A stretch of DNA of 9,934 nucleotides, taken from Rickettsiales bacterium (GTDB lineage: Bacteria; Pseudomonadota; Alphaproteobacteria; Rickettsiales; Deianiraeaceae). The notes under the pieces are model-generated. The model was not told the DNA's origin. It worked only from the letters and a program-made list of their open reading frames with translations, and did no database searches. Positions 1 through 6,406 of this stretch are shown here, piece by piece (the stretch's first letter is position 1; the number at the start of each line of letters is the position of its first letter). Where the stretch lies: positions 1 to 9,934 of the forward strand of contig CANKQN010000025.1 in NCBI GenBank assembly GCA_947485035.1. Direction: 5' to 3'. The translations under genes and the position numbers were made by a program.

Positions 1-59
1 GCAAGGTTTCCTTCTTCCATTGTTGGTGAAAGTGCAGGCATAAGAATTTCAATTGCCAT
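1..59 (-). CDS. Lipoyl-domain subunit of pyruvate dehydrogenase (E2 or alphaproteobacterial E1-beta), N-terminus only
   Basis: Only the first 19 codons lie in the window; the gene runs off the left edge. The visible peptide begins MAIEILMPALSPTMEEGNL, the hallmark start of the lipoyl domain in 2-oxoacid dehydrogenase complexes. This domain carries the swinging lipoyl-lysine that passes acetyl groups to CoA in pyruvate oxidation, in the cytoplasm. In alphaproteobacteria both the E2 acetyltransferase (PdhC) and the E1-beta subunit (PdhB) begin with nearly this sequence, so the fragment cannot separate them and I give no symbol. The start ATG lies 60 nt downstream of the small membrane-protein gene on the same strand, and a promoter candidate fills that gap. 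No Shine-Dalgarno sequence precedes it. Confidence 0.85.
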   Translation of the reverse strand, partial: MAIEILMPALSPTMEEGNL

Positions 60-86
60 TTTTCGTCGTATAAAAATTTATGTTTG

Positions 87-116
87 AATATAAAATTTAA
101 TTTTTATGGAAGTCAA
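87..116 (-). promoter_or_regulatory. Sigma70-like promoter candidate for the pyruvate dehydrogenase subunit gene
   Basis: On the minus strand TTGACT (116-111) is separated by 18 nt from TATATT (92-87). Each box matches the consensus at five of six positions. Transcription would start near position 80, giving a leader of about 20 nt before the ATG at 59. The -35 box sits just after the stop of the upstream small gene, so the dehydrogenase gene may be transcribed on its own as well as by read-through. Found by eye in AT-rich DNA, so chance matches are possible. Confidence 0.45.
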
Positions 117-119
117 GAA

Positions 120-338
120 CTATTCCTCCCCAACACTGCCTTCTTCCTTGCTCTCCGCTTCGTTGACATCTTGGCTTTCACTTTCCAAATCCTCCATCGC
201 AATCTCTTCGGGAGTTTTTCCAATGTGTTTCATTTCGCTTGAAAGCATTGGCTTGAAAACAACCCAACAAATGAAAATAAATATTGCAAACGATCCATAA
301 ATTAAAAGCTTGCGAAAAAAATGACCATCTTCGTGCAT
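120..338 (-). CDS. Small single-span membrane protein with acidic C-terminal tail, function unknown
   Basis: A 72-residue protein I do not recognise. Residues 1-10 are short and polar with Arg9-Lys10 at the membrane edge. Residues 11-28 form one hydrophobic span (LLIYGSFAIFIFICWVVF). Residues 41-72 are strongly acidic, with 13 Asp/Glu and only two Lys. The predicted shape is one inner-membrane anchor with a flexible negative tail. The gene starts 18 nt after the YajG-like lipoprotein stop on the same strand, so the two are probably cotranscribed, and it precedes the pyruvate dehydrogenase subunit gene by 60 nt. No Shine-Dalgarno sequence is seen. It does not look like FtsB/DivIC, which lies near pdh in some alphaproteobacteria, because it has no coiled coil after the span. 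I judge it real from the clear membrane design and operon spacing. Confidence 0.65.
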   Translation of the reverse strand: MHEDGHFFRKLLIYGSFAIFIFICWVVFKPMLSSEMKHIGKTPEEIAMEDLESESQDVNEAESKEEGSVGEE

Positions 339-356
339 AATATTTTTTAATAAAAT

Positions 357-1025
357 TTACATTAATTTCACAGTGTCAGTTGCTGTTTCGGCTTGTGAAT
401 GCTCCGCTTTCACGGGTTCGGCTTTCAGTGCATCTAGCAGGCTGTGGTCTGTGAAAATTTGTTTCATTCCTTGCGAAAGAGCTTCATTTATTACTTGCTC
501 GTTCTTTTTTGCTCGTGGTTGAAAGAGTGGATATGTGTTTTCAACGGCATATTCGTGCCGTCCGTTAAAAACAACAACACCAGATTCATTCTTCACTTGT
601 GATGTAAAGAACAACTGAATTTTGCTTCTTGGCATTTGATACCACTGTTTTTCAAGAGTTTCATACTTCAAAACCGCAAGCGAAAGTTCAAGACTAATCC
701 CATTTTCATTGACAACAAAGCCATCGCCAACAAGATACTCCTCCGCAATTTTTGTGATAACATCAGCAACCTTTTGATTGTTGTTAATATATGGAATTTC
801 TTGTGGTTTCATGAATGGAATTTGGAATTTTAAGTTTTGTTTGTGGCGAACTCCTAAAACTTGTGGCATTGGACGAGTATCTTTCGTTGTTATGTGGATT
901 TTTTTCTCCGTTAATTTTGCACTTGCGGGCTTAATAGAAACAGGATTCAACACAACGGTTTGTGGTTTTAACGCACACGAACTTGCGAAAATTAACAAGC
1001 TTGCAACCAAAATTTGTTTCCTCAT
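357..1025 (-). CDS. YajG-family lipoprotein
   Basis: A 222-residue protein with a lipoprotein signal: Arg2-Lys3, a hydrophobic stretch at 5-13, then A-S-S-C with Cys17 as the likely lipidated residue. The -3 residue is Ala rather than the usual Leu, which is tolerated but not ideal. The mature part resembles the uncharacterised YajG lipoprotein family of proteobacteria in layout: an early segment on a beta-strand pattern, a central region predicting an effect on a multi-helix/strand fold (KVADVITKIAEEYLVGDGFVV, about residues 85-105), then LELSLAVLKYE. The last 25 or so residues are low-complexity and acidic/polar. It is probably an envelope lipoprotein of unknown job. It heads a minus-strand transcript with the small membrane protein 18 nt downstream. 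The family call rests on overall resemblance, not a signature motif. Confidence 0.6.
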   Translation of the reverse strand: MRKQILVASLLIFASSCALKPQTVVLNPVSIKPASAKLTEKKIHITTKDTRPMPQVLGVRHKQNLKFQIPFMKPQEIPYINNNQKVADVITKIAEEYLVGDGFVVNENGISLELSLAVLKYETLEKQWYQMPRSKIQLFFTSQVKNESGVVVFNGRHEYAVENTYPLFQPRAKKNEQVINEALSQGMKQIFTDHSLLDALKAEPVKAEHSQAETATDTVKLM

Positions 1026-1273
1026 AACTTCATAATATAATATATAATGTGTTTAGAAATGTTAAAATTGCAAATCAAGGTTTTTTACTAACATTTTTTC
1101 TTTTTTATTTTTTTATACTGTGCTATTACAGTGATACAGATTTGGGTGTGAATTACAATACAGGTTTTCGATATTCCTGCCACTATTATGTTTTTTTTAT
1201 CGATTCAAAATTCTTCTTGACAAATTCTCAAAAGAAAATGCGATGTATATTAAACATCACAGTTTCACACATT
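1026..1273. other. Gene-free divergent intergenic region
   Basis: These 248 nt separate the minus-strand YajG-like gene from the plus-strand HemY-like gene. A reading frame in phase with the HemY-like gene stays open upstream to 1049, but its peptide is Phe/Tyr/Ser-rich with no family resemblance, and it would put a long odd extension before the expected membrane span, so I treat it as non-coding. A T-rich tract covers about 1080-1116. A plus-strand -10-like TATACT lies at 1114-1119 with no good -35, inside an imperfect inverted repeat (ACTGT at 1117-1121, ACAGT at 1128-1132). A second small repeat, GATGT/ACATC, lies at 1242-1258. No tRNA or clear RNA gene is seen. Confidence 0.5.
1037..1065 (-). 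promoter_or_regulatory. Sigma70-like promoter candidate for the YajG-like gene
   Basis: On the minus strand TTAACA (1065-1060) and TATTAT (1042-1037) are separated by 17 nt, each matching five of six consensus positions. The predicted transcription start is near 1030, only about five nucleotides before the ATG at 1025, so the mRNA would be nearly leaderless. That agrees with the lack of a Shine-Dalgarno site. The DNA is very AT-rich here, so a chance match cannot be excluded. Confidence 0.4.
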
Positions 1274-2098
1274 ATGAACTTTATTGCGTATATAAAAAAC
1301 ATTTTGCTACTTGCGTTCTTGCTTGTAATTCTAATGTTTATCTACCCAATTCTTGCAGAACACACGCCAATTCACCTCAAATACAATGACGGCATAATTT
1401 ATACAACGCAAAATGCTATGATTCTTGGCATAGCCTTTTCTTCAATTTTTCTTTATATTGCACTGAAGTTTATCTATATTTTCATCGCAAAAACATTTTT
1501 CATTCCAGATGTTATATCCTTCGTGAAAAAGATTTTTTCAATACACAAGGAGGACAACAATATATTGGAAAAAATTAAGAAATTGCAGCAAAACGGCGAA
1601 CATAAACAAGCATTGAATTTAACCAAAAGCAACATTCAAAACAGTCCGGAAATTCTTGTTCAACATTTAATAATCCTTCTGCGTCTTGGAAAGACACGCA
1701 CATTTTTGCAAACATTCAAGAAACACCAGTGTGGAAAATCAATTCCACTGTTCATTTCCTGCACAAAAGACTGGACTCTTTGGCGGAAAAACCTCTTCAT
1801 CGCAAGCATTTATAATTCAAATCAAAATAACGATGTCGTCGCATACCTTCACGCAAAAAACTTGGAAGAGATGGACAAAGTGAACGAAGCTCACACCATA
1901 ATCACGAATTTTATCAACAATAAAGTTGTGTTTTTTCGCGACCGATACACATTTTACCTCTTCAATAAACTTGCACTAAAACTTGAACTTGTGCTATCAG
2001 ACGGCAACACAGATTTTGCCACAAGTTACATTGAAAATATTCAAAACTATCAAAACGATTTCCCAAATACAAATGCTGAAAATAGTCAAGACTACTAA
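1274..2098 (+). CDS. HemY-like inner-membrane TPR protein, N-terminal part (probably frameshifted)
   Basis: A 274-residue product that fits the N-terminal architecture of HemY, a protein often linked with haem-synthesis genes but of unclear biochemical role. There is a membrane span at about residues 8-27, a short periplasmic loop with the HemY-like pattern …PIHLKYNDGIIYTTQNA, and a second span at about 47-71. Helical TPR-like repeats follow on the cytoplasmic side. I chose the ATG at 1274 because HemY proteins start just before the first span; an in-frame ATG at 1238 is possible. The frame ends at TAA 2096-2098, well short of the roughly 400 residues typical of HemY, and a second frame carries on with two more TPR-like units. 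No Shine-Dalgarno site is visible. The family call comes from architecture and is moderate. Confidence 0.6.
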   Translation: MNFIAYIKNILLLAFLLVILMFIYPILAEHTPIHLKYNDGIIYTTQNAMILGIAFSSIFLYIALKFIYIFIAKTFFIPDVISFVKKIFSIHKEDNNILEKIKKLQQNGEHKQALNLTKSNIQNSPEILVQHLIILLRLGKTRTFLQTFKKHQCGKSIPLFISCTKDWTLWRKNLFIASIYNSNQNNDVVAYLHAKNLEEMDKVNEAHTIITNFINNKVVFFRDRYTFYLFNKLALKLELVLSDGNTDFATSYIENIQNYQNDFPNTNAENSQDY

Positions 2099-2495
2099 AA
2101 CGCAGATTAGGTATCTCCAAAAACTTTTGCCATCACCAACTCGCATTCGGGAAAACGCAATATCGTTGACAACATTTACAACCAATGGATTTGATGCTAT
2201 TAAAATATTCATTCGTGACGCAAGAAACTCCTATACACATATTTACGAAAACAACATGAATCTTGCCATCTTTCACCAACAAAGTGGGAATATGATTGAT
2301 GCAAAACTTCGCTATACCATTGCCTATGTCTTTAAAAAATACCACCCAGAACCACTTCTTGGTCTTGCTGAAATTGCAATTGTGAAAAAACAAAACAAAA
2401 AAGCCGTGAAGTATTTCAAAAAAGCTCTGCCATTAATTACCAACAAAGATCAAAGAACGCAAATAGAGCAAATTATGTATGAGATATCTATTTAA
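2073..2495 (+). CDS. TPR-like C-terminal part of the split HemY-like protein
   Basis: A 140-residue product from the ATG at 2073, in the next frame relative to the preceding gene and overlapping its end by 26 nt. It is open further upstream to 1983. Residues 61-92 and 94-124 read as two TPR units, the second with the pattern LLGLAEIAIVKKQ…KAVKYFKKAL. It has no membrane span or signal of its own. Dropping T2096, the first base of the TAA that ends the first frame, would join the two parts into one protein of 406 residues, close to the E. coli HemY length (398). It may therefore be a frameshifted gene half, an assembly error, or a truly separate coupled gene. Its stop overlaps the start of mlaA by 17 nt, implying translational coupling. 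Confidence 0.6.
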   Translation: MLKIVKTTKTQIRYLQKLLPSPTRIRENAISLTTFTTNGFDAIKIFIRDARNSYTHIYENNMNLAIFHQQSGNMIDAKLRYTIAYVFKKYHPEPLLGLAEIAIVKKQNKKAVKYFKKALPLITNKDQRTQIEQIMYEISI

Positions 2496-3237
2496 CCTTC
2501 TGCTTCTCGTCCTAATTTCACACAATGCAATGGCGAAAGATTTCTTCGAAGACGAATCATTCGAAGTTGAGAGAAAGGTTTATTACGACCCACTCGAACC
2601 ATTCAACAGACTATCATTCGCCGCTTTTAAAGGTGCGAGTGTTTGGGTGATATTACCACTTGCAAAAAGTTACGATTTCCTCACACCAAACTTCCTTCAA
2701 CCGCATATACTATCCGTCTTCAACAATCTTGATATGCCACTTGATGCAATCAATGGCACATTACTGCCACACAAGAACATCACGATTAAAGCATCAACAA
2801 CCTTTCTTACAAACACATTTTTTGGTTTAGGCGGCTTTTTCAACATTCACGATGCTTACAAAGCACCACAGCCATCGTTTTTACTTGAAGACATTGCACA
2901 GTACTACTTCAACAAACCACTTCCGTATCTTGTCATTCCAATGGGATTTGGCAATGTGTTCAGTCTTGCCTCGTGGTATCAAACGAGTAAACTTTACTCA
3001 TTCACGAATAAAAATGCAACAATTAAAAATGCGATGGTTGGTTATACTGTTGGTAATATTATTGTGAAAATTAATAACAGTAAGGAGCAAATTGAAGACA
3101 CTTTCAATAATTCAATTGATTCCTATTCAATTTTAAGAAATGTCTATTATCAATCGCAAAGTGGAAAGCTACAATCTTTAAAAGCAAATGACGCAAAAAC
3201 GCAATATCGCTCGTTAATTTCAAGTGAATTTATTTAA
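2479..3237 (+). CDS. mlaA: MlaA/VacJ-family outer-membrane lipid-asymmetry protein
   Basis: A 252-residue protein of the MlaA (VacJ) family, the outer-membrane component that removes mislocalised phospholipids and hands them to periplasmic MlaC. Residues 1-19 are a signal peptide ending in NAMA before Lys20. The family signature DPLEPFNR is at 37-44, followed by LPLAKSYDFLTP, FNNLDMPLDAING (about 81-93), the NTFFGLGGFF loop (112-121) and PYLVIPMGFGN. It is divergent: later positions usually well conserved, such as the GPxxxRD region, read GFGNVFSLASW. There is no lipobox cysteine, unlike E. coli MlaA, so it is probably exported by type I signal cleavage. The start overlaps the preceding TPR gene by 17 nt. 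The other mla genes are not in the window. Confidence 0.88.
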   Translation: MRYLFNLLLLVLISHNAMAKDFFEDESFEVERKVYYDPLEPFNRLSFAAFKGASVWVILPLAKSYDFLTPNFLQPHILSVFNNLDMPLDAINGTLLPHKNITIKASTTFLTNTFFGLGGFFNIHDAYKAPQPSFLLEDIAQYYFNKPLPYLVIPMGFGNVFSLASWYQTSKLYSFTNKNATIKNAMVGYTVGNIIVKINNSKEQIEDTFNNSIDSYSILRNVYYQSQSGKLQSLKANDAKTQYRSLISSEFI

Positions 3238-4063
3238 CCTTAGAAAGTGCACTTGCTACAATGTTTCGGTACCTATCATCTCTTGTATAATTTTCACGAT
3301 ATACAACATATTGCATTGGTGTTGGTTCATATTTCATAACATCTTTACTTGAAGCAATAAATACTTTATTTGGATTGCGGAAGTCTATTCGGTAAATGTT
3401 AGACTTCAAAATATTATACTTCGTCACATATCCATTCAATATTTCAAAATGCTGCACAATATTTTTTTCTGGCAGGTAAACCGCAAGTCTGTTATTCAAA
3501 ACCACATTGAAGCGATAGTCAAAGAAATTTTCAATTTCTGTAATGTTTTCGTAGAGAAGTGGGAATTTTGACGCCGTTTCCAAAATTTCTTTAATCGCAC
3601 TTTCACGATACTTCCCCCGCAGGTATATCAAGTATTCAAGTTTAATATGGGAATCATAGAATTCTTTGAAGTTGGAGTCCAGAATGCGGACGCGTCCGGA
3701 GGAGTCATTGTAGAACATGATTGGTTCTCGCTCTTTAATGGTAATTGTCAGCTTTGTTGGCAGGGTATATTTCAGTGTAACAGTTTCAATTGTGCCAAAG
3801 TTTTTTAGTGCATCAATTATTGCTTGTTTGTCTTTTAGAATGAATTTATCTTTTGCGTCCATGGTGTAAAGACAAAATACGATGTCGTCCGTTGAAACAA
3901 GATTATTCCCCACAATTTCAACATAGTCAATCTTCCGATACACATTATTAAAAAAAAGATTGAAAATTTTGTTACCATTAAGGGCATAGGGTCTTGTTAT
4001 GAAGAATATTGCTATACCAATAAAAACCAAGGCAATAATGGAACCAAAAAGAAGCTTCCTCAT
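3230..4063 (-). CDS. ftsQ: Cell-division protein FtsQ
   Basis: A 277-residue bitopic protein with FtsQ architecture: a short cytoplasmic N-terminus, one membrane span at about residues 4-23, a POTRA domain at about 45-115 (YVEIVGNNLVSTDDI … LPTKLTITIKEREPI), then the periplasmic FtsQ domain with LPEKN, QHFEILNGYV and SNIYRIDFRNPNKVFIA. FtsQ joins FtsB and FtsL at the septum and links early and late divisome proteins. The gene stands alone; no murC, murB, ddl, ftsA or ftsZ is next to it, so it is outside the usual dcw cluster. Its stop overlaps the convergent mlaA stop by 8 nt. Upstream lies a divergent region with a palindrome shared with the ATPase gene. The call is firm because both domains are present in the right order. 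Confidence 0.85.
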   Translation of the reverse strand: MRKLLFGSIIALVFIGIAIFFITRPYALNGNKIFNLFFNNVYRKIDYVEIVGNNLVSTDDIVFCLYTMDAKDKFILKDKQAIIDALKNFGTIETVTLKYTLPTKLTITIKEREPIMFYNDSSGRVRILDSNFKEFYDSHIKLEYLIYLRGKYRESAIKEILETASKFPLLYENITEIENFFDYRFNVVLNNRLAVYLPEKNIVQHFEILNGYVTKYNILKSNIYRIDFRNPNKVFIASSKDVMKYEPTPMQYVVYRENYTRDDRYRNIVASALSKVK

Positions 4064-4091
4064 TTAAAGTAAAAATTTGTATGTTTTTTTA

Positions 4092-4133
4092 TTGACAAAA
4101 TGGCTAATGTCAAGAATTTAAATTCCGTTGACA
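4092..4133. promoter_or_regulatory. Compound palindrome in the ftsQ/ATPase divergent promoter region
   Basis: A perfect 12-bp palindrome, GAATTTAAATTC, lies at 4114-4125. It is flanked by TGTCAA (4108-4113) on the left and TTGACA (4128-4133) on the right, reverse complements of each other with a 2-nt offset. A third copy, TTGACA at 4092-4097, pairs with the same TGTCAA across 10 nt. Since TTGACA is also the perfect -35 hexamer, the flanking copies could be promoter elements for both directions, with the core palindrome an operator for a dimeric regulator. Regulatory function is inferred; the symmetry is read directly. Confidence 0.5.
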
Positions 4134-4157
4134 AATAATTTTTTTATTTTAGATAAA
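4128..4157 (+). promoter_or_regulatory. Sigma70-like promoter candidate for the PilB/GspE-type ATPase gene
   Basis: A perfect -35 hexamer TTGACA at 4128-4133 is followed after 18 nt by GATAAA (4152-4157), a four-of-six match to the -10 box. Transcription would begin near 4164 and leave a leader of roughly 12 nt before the ATG at 4177. The -35 overlaps the right arm of the palindrome, so a protein bound there would be placed to repress or modulate this promoter. An alternative spacing of 17 nt gives AGATAA. Confidence 0.45.
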
Positions 4158-4176
4158 TTTCAAATTCAATAATGTT

Positions 4177-5985
4177 ATGCAGAAGGTAAATTTAAATGGA
4201 TCGCACTCCGGTTCGCAAAATATTTCAAAAATTGAACGTGAACACGCCAACACACAGTTAAATAATAATATTGCAAAAAGCACATTCAGCTTTTCCCAAG
4301 CTGAAAAAGAAATTATTCAAGACCTCATAACTCGTGCAGTAATTGACGAACAGCAGTTAAAAATCGTCGGGATTGAATATAAAAAGAAAAAGCAAGACCT
4401 TCCCGCCATTCTAATTGCCCTTGGTTTTGTTACAAACTTTGAAATGAAGCGACTTTTGAAGGAGAAGTATCAAGTGGAAGATATTGTCCTTGAAGGGCAT
4501 GCCCCAAATTATTCCATAATGCAAGGTATTCACAAAACCGCCATGCTTTCGCATAAATTCGTTCCGTTTCTGGCAGAAGAAGACACAATTCACATTGCGA
4601 CATCAAACCCAAAAGACTCCAAAACCCTTGAAGTTATTCAAACATCAATTGCCGGAAAATTTAAGAAAACCAAATTGTTTTATGCATCAGCAGAGGATAT
4701 CACACACTTCATATCCTCTGCCTATATCATTGCCGAAAACAGACTAGACACAATCGTTCGTAAATTTCAAGATAACAGTCTTTTTCTTGAAGAGGGTAAA
4801 AACAAAAAACACGAAGACAGCAGTGTAATTGATTTCATTAATTGCCTTTTGGAAGACGCCACACTTAAAGATGCTTCAGATATTCACATTGAACCACAGC
4901 AGGAATTTATTCGTGTTCGTTACAGGATAGATGGAAAGCTTGCAAGTGTAATTCACATTCAAAGGAAATTTTGGAATTCAATGGTTGTGCGTATTAAGGT
5001 TATTTCCAATATGAACATTGCGGAATCACGAAAACCACAGGACGGACGCATCGAAATGGAAGTTGCGGGAAGATCGGTTGATTTTCGTCTTTCGTGTCAG
5101 CCCGGAATTTATGGCGAAAAGTTTGTTGTGCGTATTTTGGATAAATCTAAATCATTAATGACGCTTGAACAGCTTGGATTTTCCGACTGGAACTATAAAA
5201 AGATGATGTACACAATTGAAAGACCAGCAGGAATTACAATTGTAACAGGACCAACCGGTTCAGGAAAAACCACAACTCTATATTCAATGCTTGGTTACTT
5301 GAATAATCCCGATACCAACATTATGACCCTTGAAGACCCTGTTGAATATACCGTTCCGCTTGTTTTTCAAACACAAGTAAGAGAAGATTCCGCCTTCGAT
5401 TTTGCCTCCGGTGTAAGATCTTCAATGAGGCAAGATCCCGACATTCTCCTCATTGGGGAAATTCGCGACCACGGAACCGCTGAAGCTGCTATTCGTGCAT
5501 CGCTGACGGGTCACAAAGTTTTGACAACCCTTCACACAGTGGACGCCGCAACCACAATTCAAAGACTTCTCGACATTGGAATTGCACGCTACATGATCTC
5601 TGGAAACCTTGATTCTGTAATCGCTCAAAGGTTGATTAGGAAACTTTGTTCACACTGTAAAGTTCCACACACTCAATTTTCAGAAATTGAACTTGAAATT
5701 CTGGAAAAATATCAAAACCTTATGCCTTCAAACCCGCAAATATGCAAGCCCGCTGGCTGTTCGTACTGTCGCAACACGGGTTACCGCGGAAGAACAACAA
5801 TTGCTGAAATTTTACATGTAACACCTGAAATTGACAACGCAATTTTGGAAGAAGGCACAAAGCATAAAATTATTGCAATTGCAAAAGAACAAGGTTTTAG
5901 AACTCTTCAAGAAGATGCAATGCACCGCGTTTTTGAAGGGTCTATTTCTCTTGAAGAAGTTAGAATGTCCGTTAATTTGATATAA
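4177..5985 (+). CDS. PilB/GspE-family type II secretion or type IV pilus assembly ATPase
   Basis: A 602-residue cytoplasmic hexameric ATPase that would power pilus or pseudopilus extension. An N-terminal MshEN/T2SSE_N-like region covers about residues 42-180. The ATPase core has Walker A GPTGSGKT (358-365), Asp box TLEDPVE (384-390), Walker [13 protein letters not shown] (420-431) and His box [11 protein letters not shown] (444-454). The zinc-binding knuckle that marks GspE/PilB over retraction ATPases is intact: C491-x2-C494 and C528-x2-C531, then GYRGR. An extra Cys523 is present. Length is normal for PilB/GspE/MshE. The first 40 residues are Asn/Ser-rich and probably disordered, so a later start is possible. 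No pilin, PilC, PilD or secretin gene is nearby, so PilB, GspE and MshE subtypes cannot be separated. The gene ends 5 nt before fdxA. Confidence 0.9.
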   Translation: MQKVNLNGSHSGSQNISKIEREHANTQLNNNIAKSTFSFSQAEKEIIQDLITRAVIDEQQLKIVGIEYKKKKQDLPAILIALGFVTNFEMKRLLKEKYQVEDIVLEGHAPNYSIMQGIHKTAMLSHKFVPFLAEEDTIHIATSNPKDSKTLEVIQTSIAGKFKKTKLFYASAEDITHFISSAYIIAENRLDTIVRKFQDNSLFLEEGKNKKHEDSSVIDFINCLLEDATLKDASDIHIEPQQEFIRVRYRIDGKLASVIHIQRKFWNSMVVRIKVISNMNIAESRKPQDGRIEMEVAGRSVDFRLSCQPGIYGEKFVVRILDKSKSLMTLEQLGFSDWNYKKMMYTIERPAGITIVTGPTGSGKTTTLYSMLGYLNNPDTNIMTLEDPVEYTVPLVFQTQVREDSAFDFASGVRSSMRQDPDILLIGEIRDHGTAEAAIRASLTGHKVLTTLHTVDAATTIQRLLDIGIARYMISGNLDSVIAQRLIRKLCSHCKVPHTQFSEIELEILEKYQNLMPSNPQICKPAGCSYCRNTGYRGRTTIAEILHVTPEIDNAILEEGTKHKIIAIAKEQGFRTLQEDAMHRVFEGSISLEEVRMSVNLI

Positions 5986-5990
5986 AAGAT

Positions 5991-6308
5991 ATGGCTTATG
6001 TCGTCAACGAAAACTGCCTGAAATGCAAATTCACCGATTGCGTCGCCGTCTGTCCCGTCGACTGCTTCCACGAAGGCGAAGATTTTCTTGTAATTGACCC
6101 CGAAGTTTGCATTGATTGCGGAGTTTGCGTTGCGGAGTGTCCTGCTAAGGCTATTGAACCGGAATCGCCGGAAAATGTTGAATGGCTTGAAATTAACGCA
6201 AAATATTCCAAACTTTGGCCGGTAATCACGCACACACAACCCCACAGAAAAGATGCCTTCATTTACGACGGTATGCCGGACAAAATGAAAAAATTTGGGA
6301 TTAGGTAG
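5991..6308 (+). CDS. fdxA: FdxA-type seven-iron ferredoxin
   Basis: A 105-residue soluble ferredoxin with one [3Fe-4S] and one [4Fe-4S] cluster, carrying electrons at low potential in the cytoplasm. All ligands match Azotobacter ferredoxin I after allowing for Met1. The N-terminal motif has C9, C17, C21-Pro and C25, plus the conserved non-ligand C12. The second motif has C40, C43, C46 and C50-Pro. The FdxA-type tail of about 55 residues follows (… WPVITHTQ … [14 protein letters not shown]). The start is certain because MAYVVNENC is the family N-terminus. It begins only 5 nt after the ATPase stop, so the two are probably one transcript, though the functions have no known link. No Shine-Dalgarno site is seen. 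The redox partner is unknown from this window. Confidence 0.95.
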   Translation: MAYVVNENCLKCKFTDCVAVCPVDCFHEGEDFLVIDPEVCIDCGVCVAECPAKAIEPESPENVEWLEINAKYSKLWPVITHTQPHRKDAFIYDGMPDKMKKFGIR

Positions 6309-6406
6309 TAATAGTTATACCAAGGCAAAATTGATGGCATTTGATTATTTCAACAAATGATGTAAGAAAAATCACAAGAAATTACGCACAACACGCAGAG
6401 TTTTCC

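Noticed and set aside
106..300. Plus-strand 64-codon open frame over the small membrane-protein gene
   Set aside because: It is the complement of a frame with a clear membrane span and acidic tail; its own peptide is Ser/Leu-rich low complexity with no family resemblance.
1049..1273. In-frame 75-codon extension upstream of the HemY-like start
   Set aside because: The peptide is Phe/Tyr/Ser-rich, adds an implausible extra hydrophobic stretch, and HemY proteins start just before the first span seen after 1274.
6338..6359. Inverted repeat CATTTG/CAAATG between fdxA and mgtE as a terminator
   Set aside because: The stem is six AT-rich pairs with a 10-nt loop and no following T-run on either strand, too weak to call a terminator. 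The 98-nt gap shows nothing else I can support.
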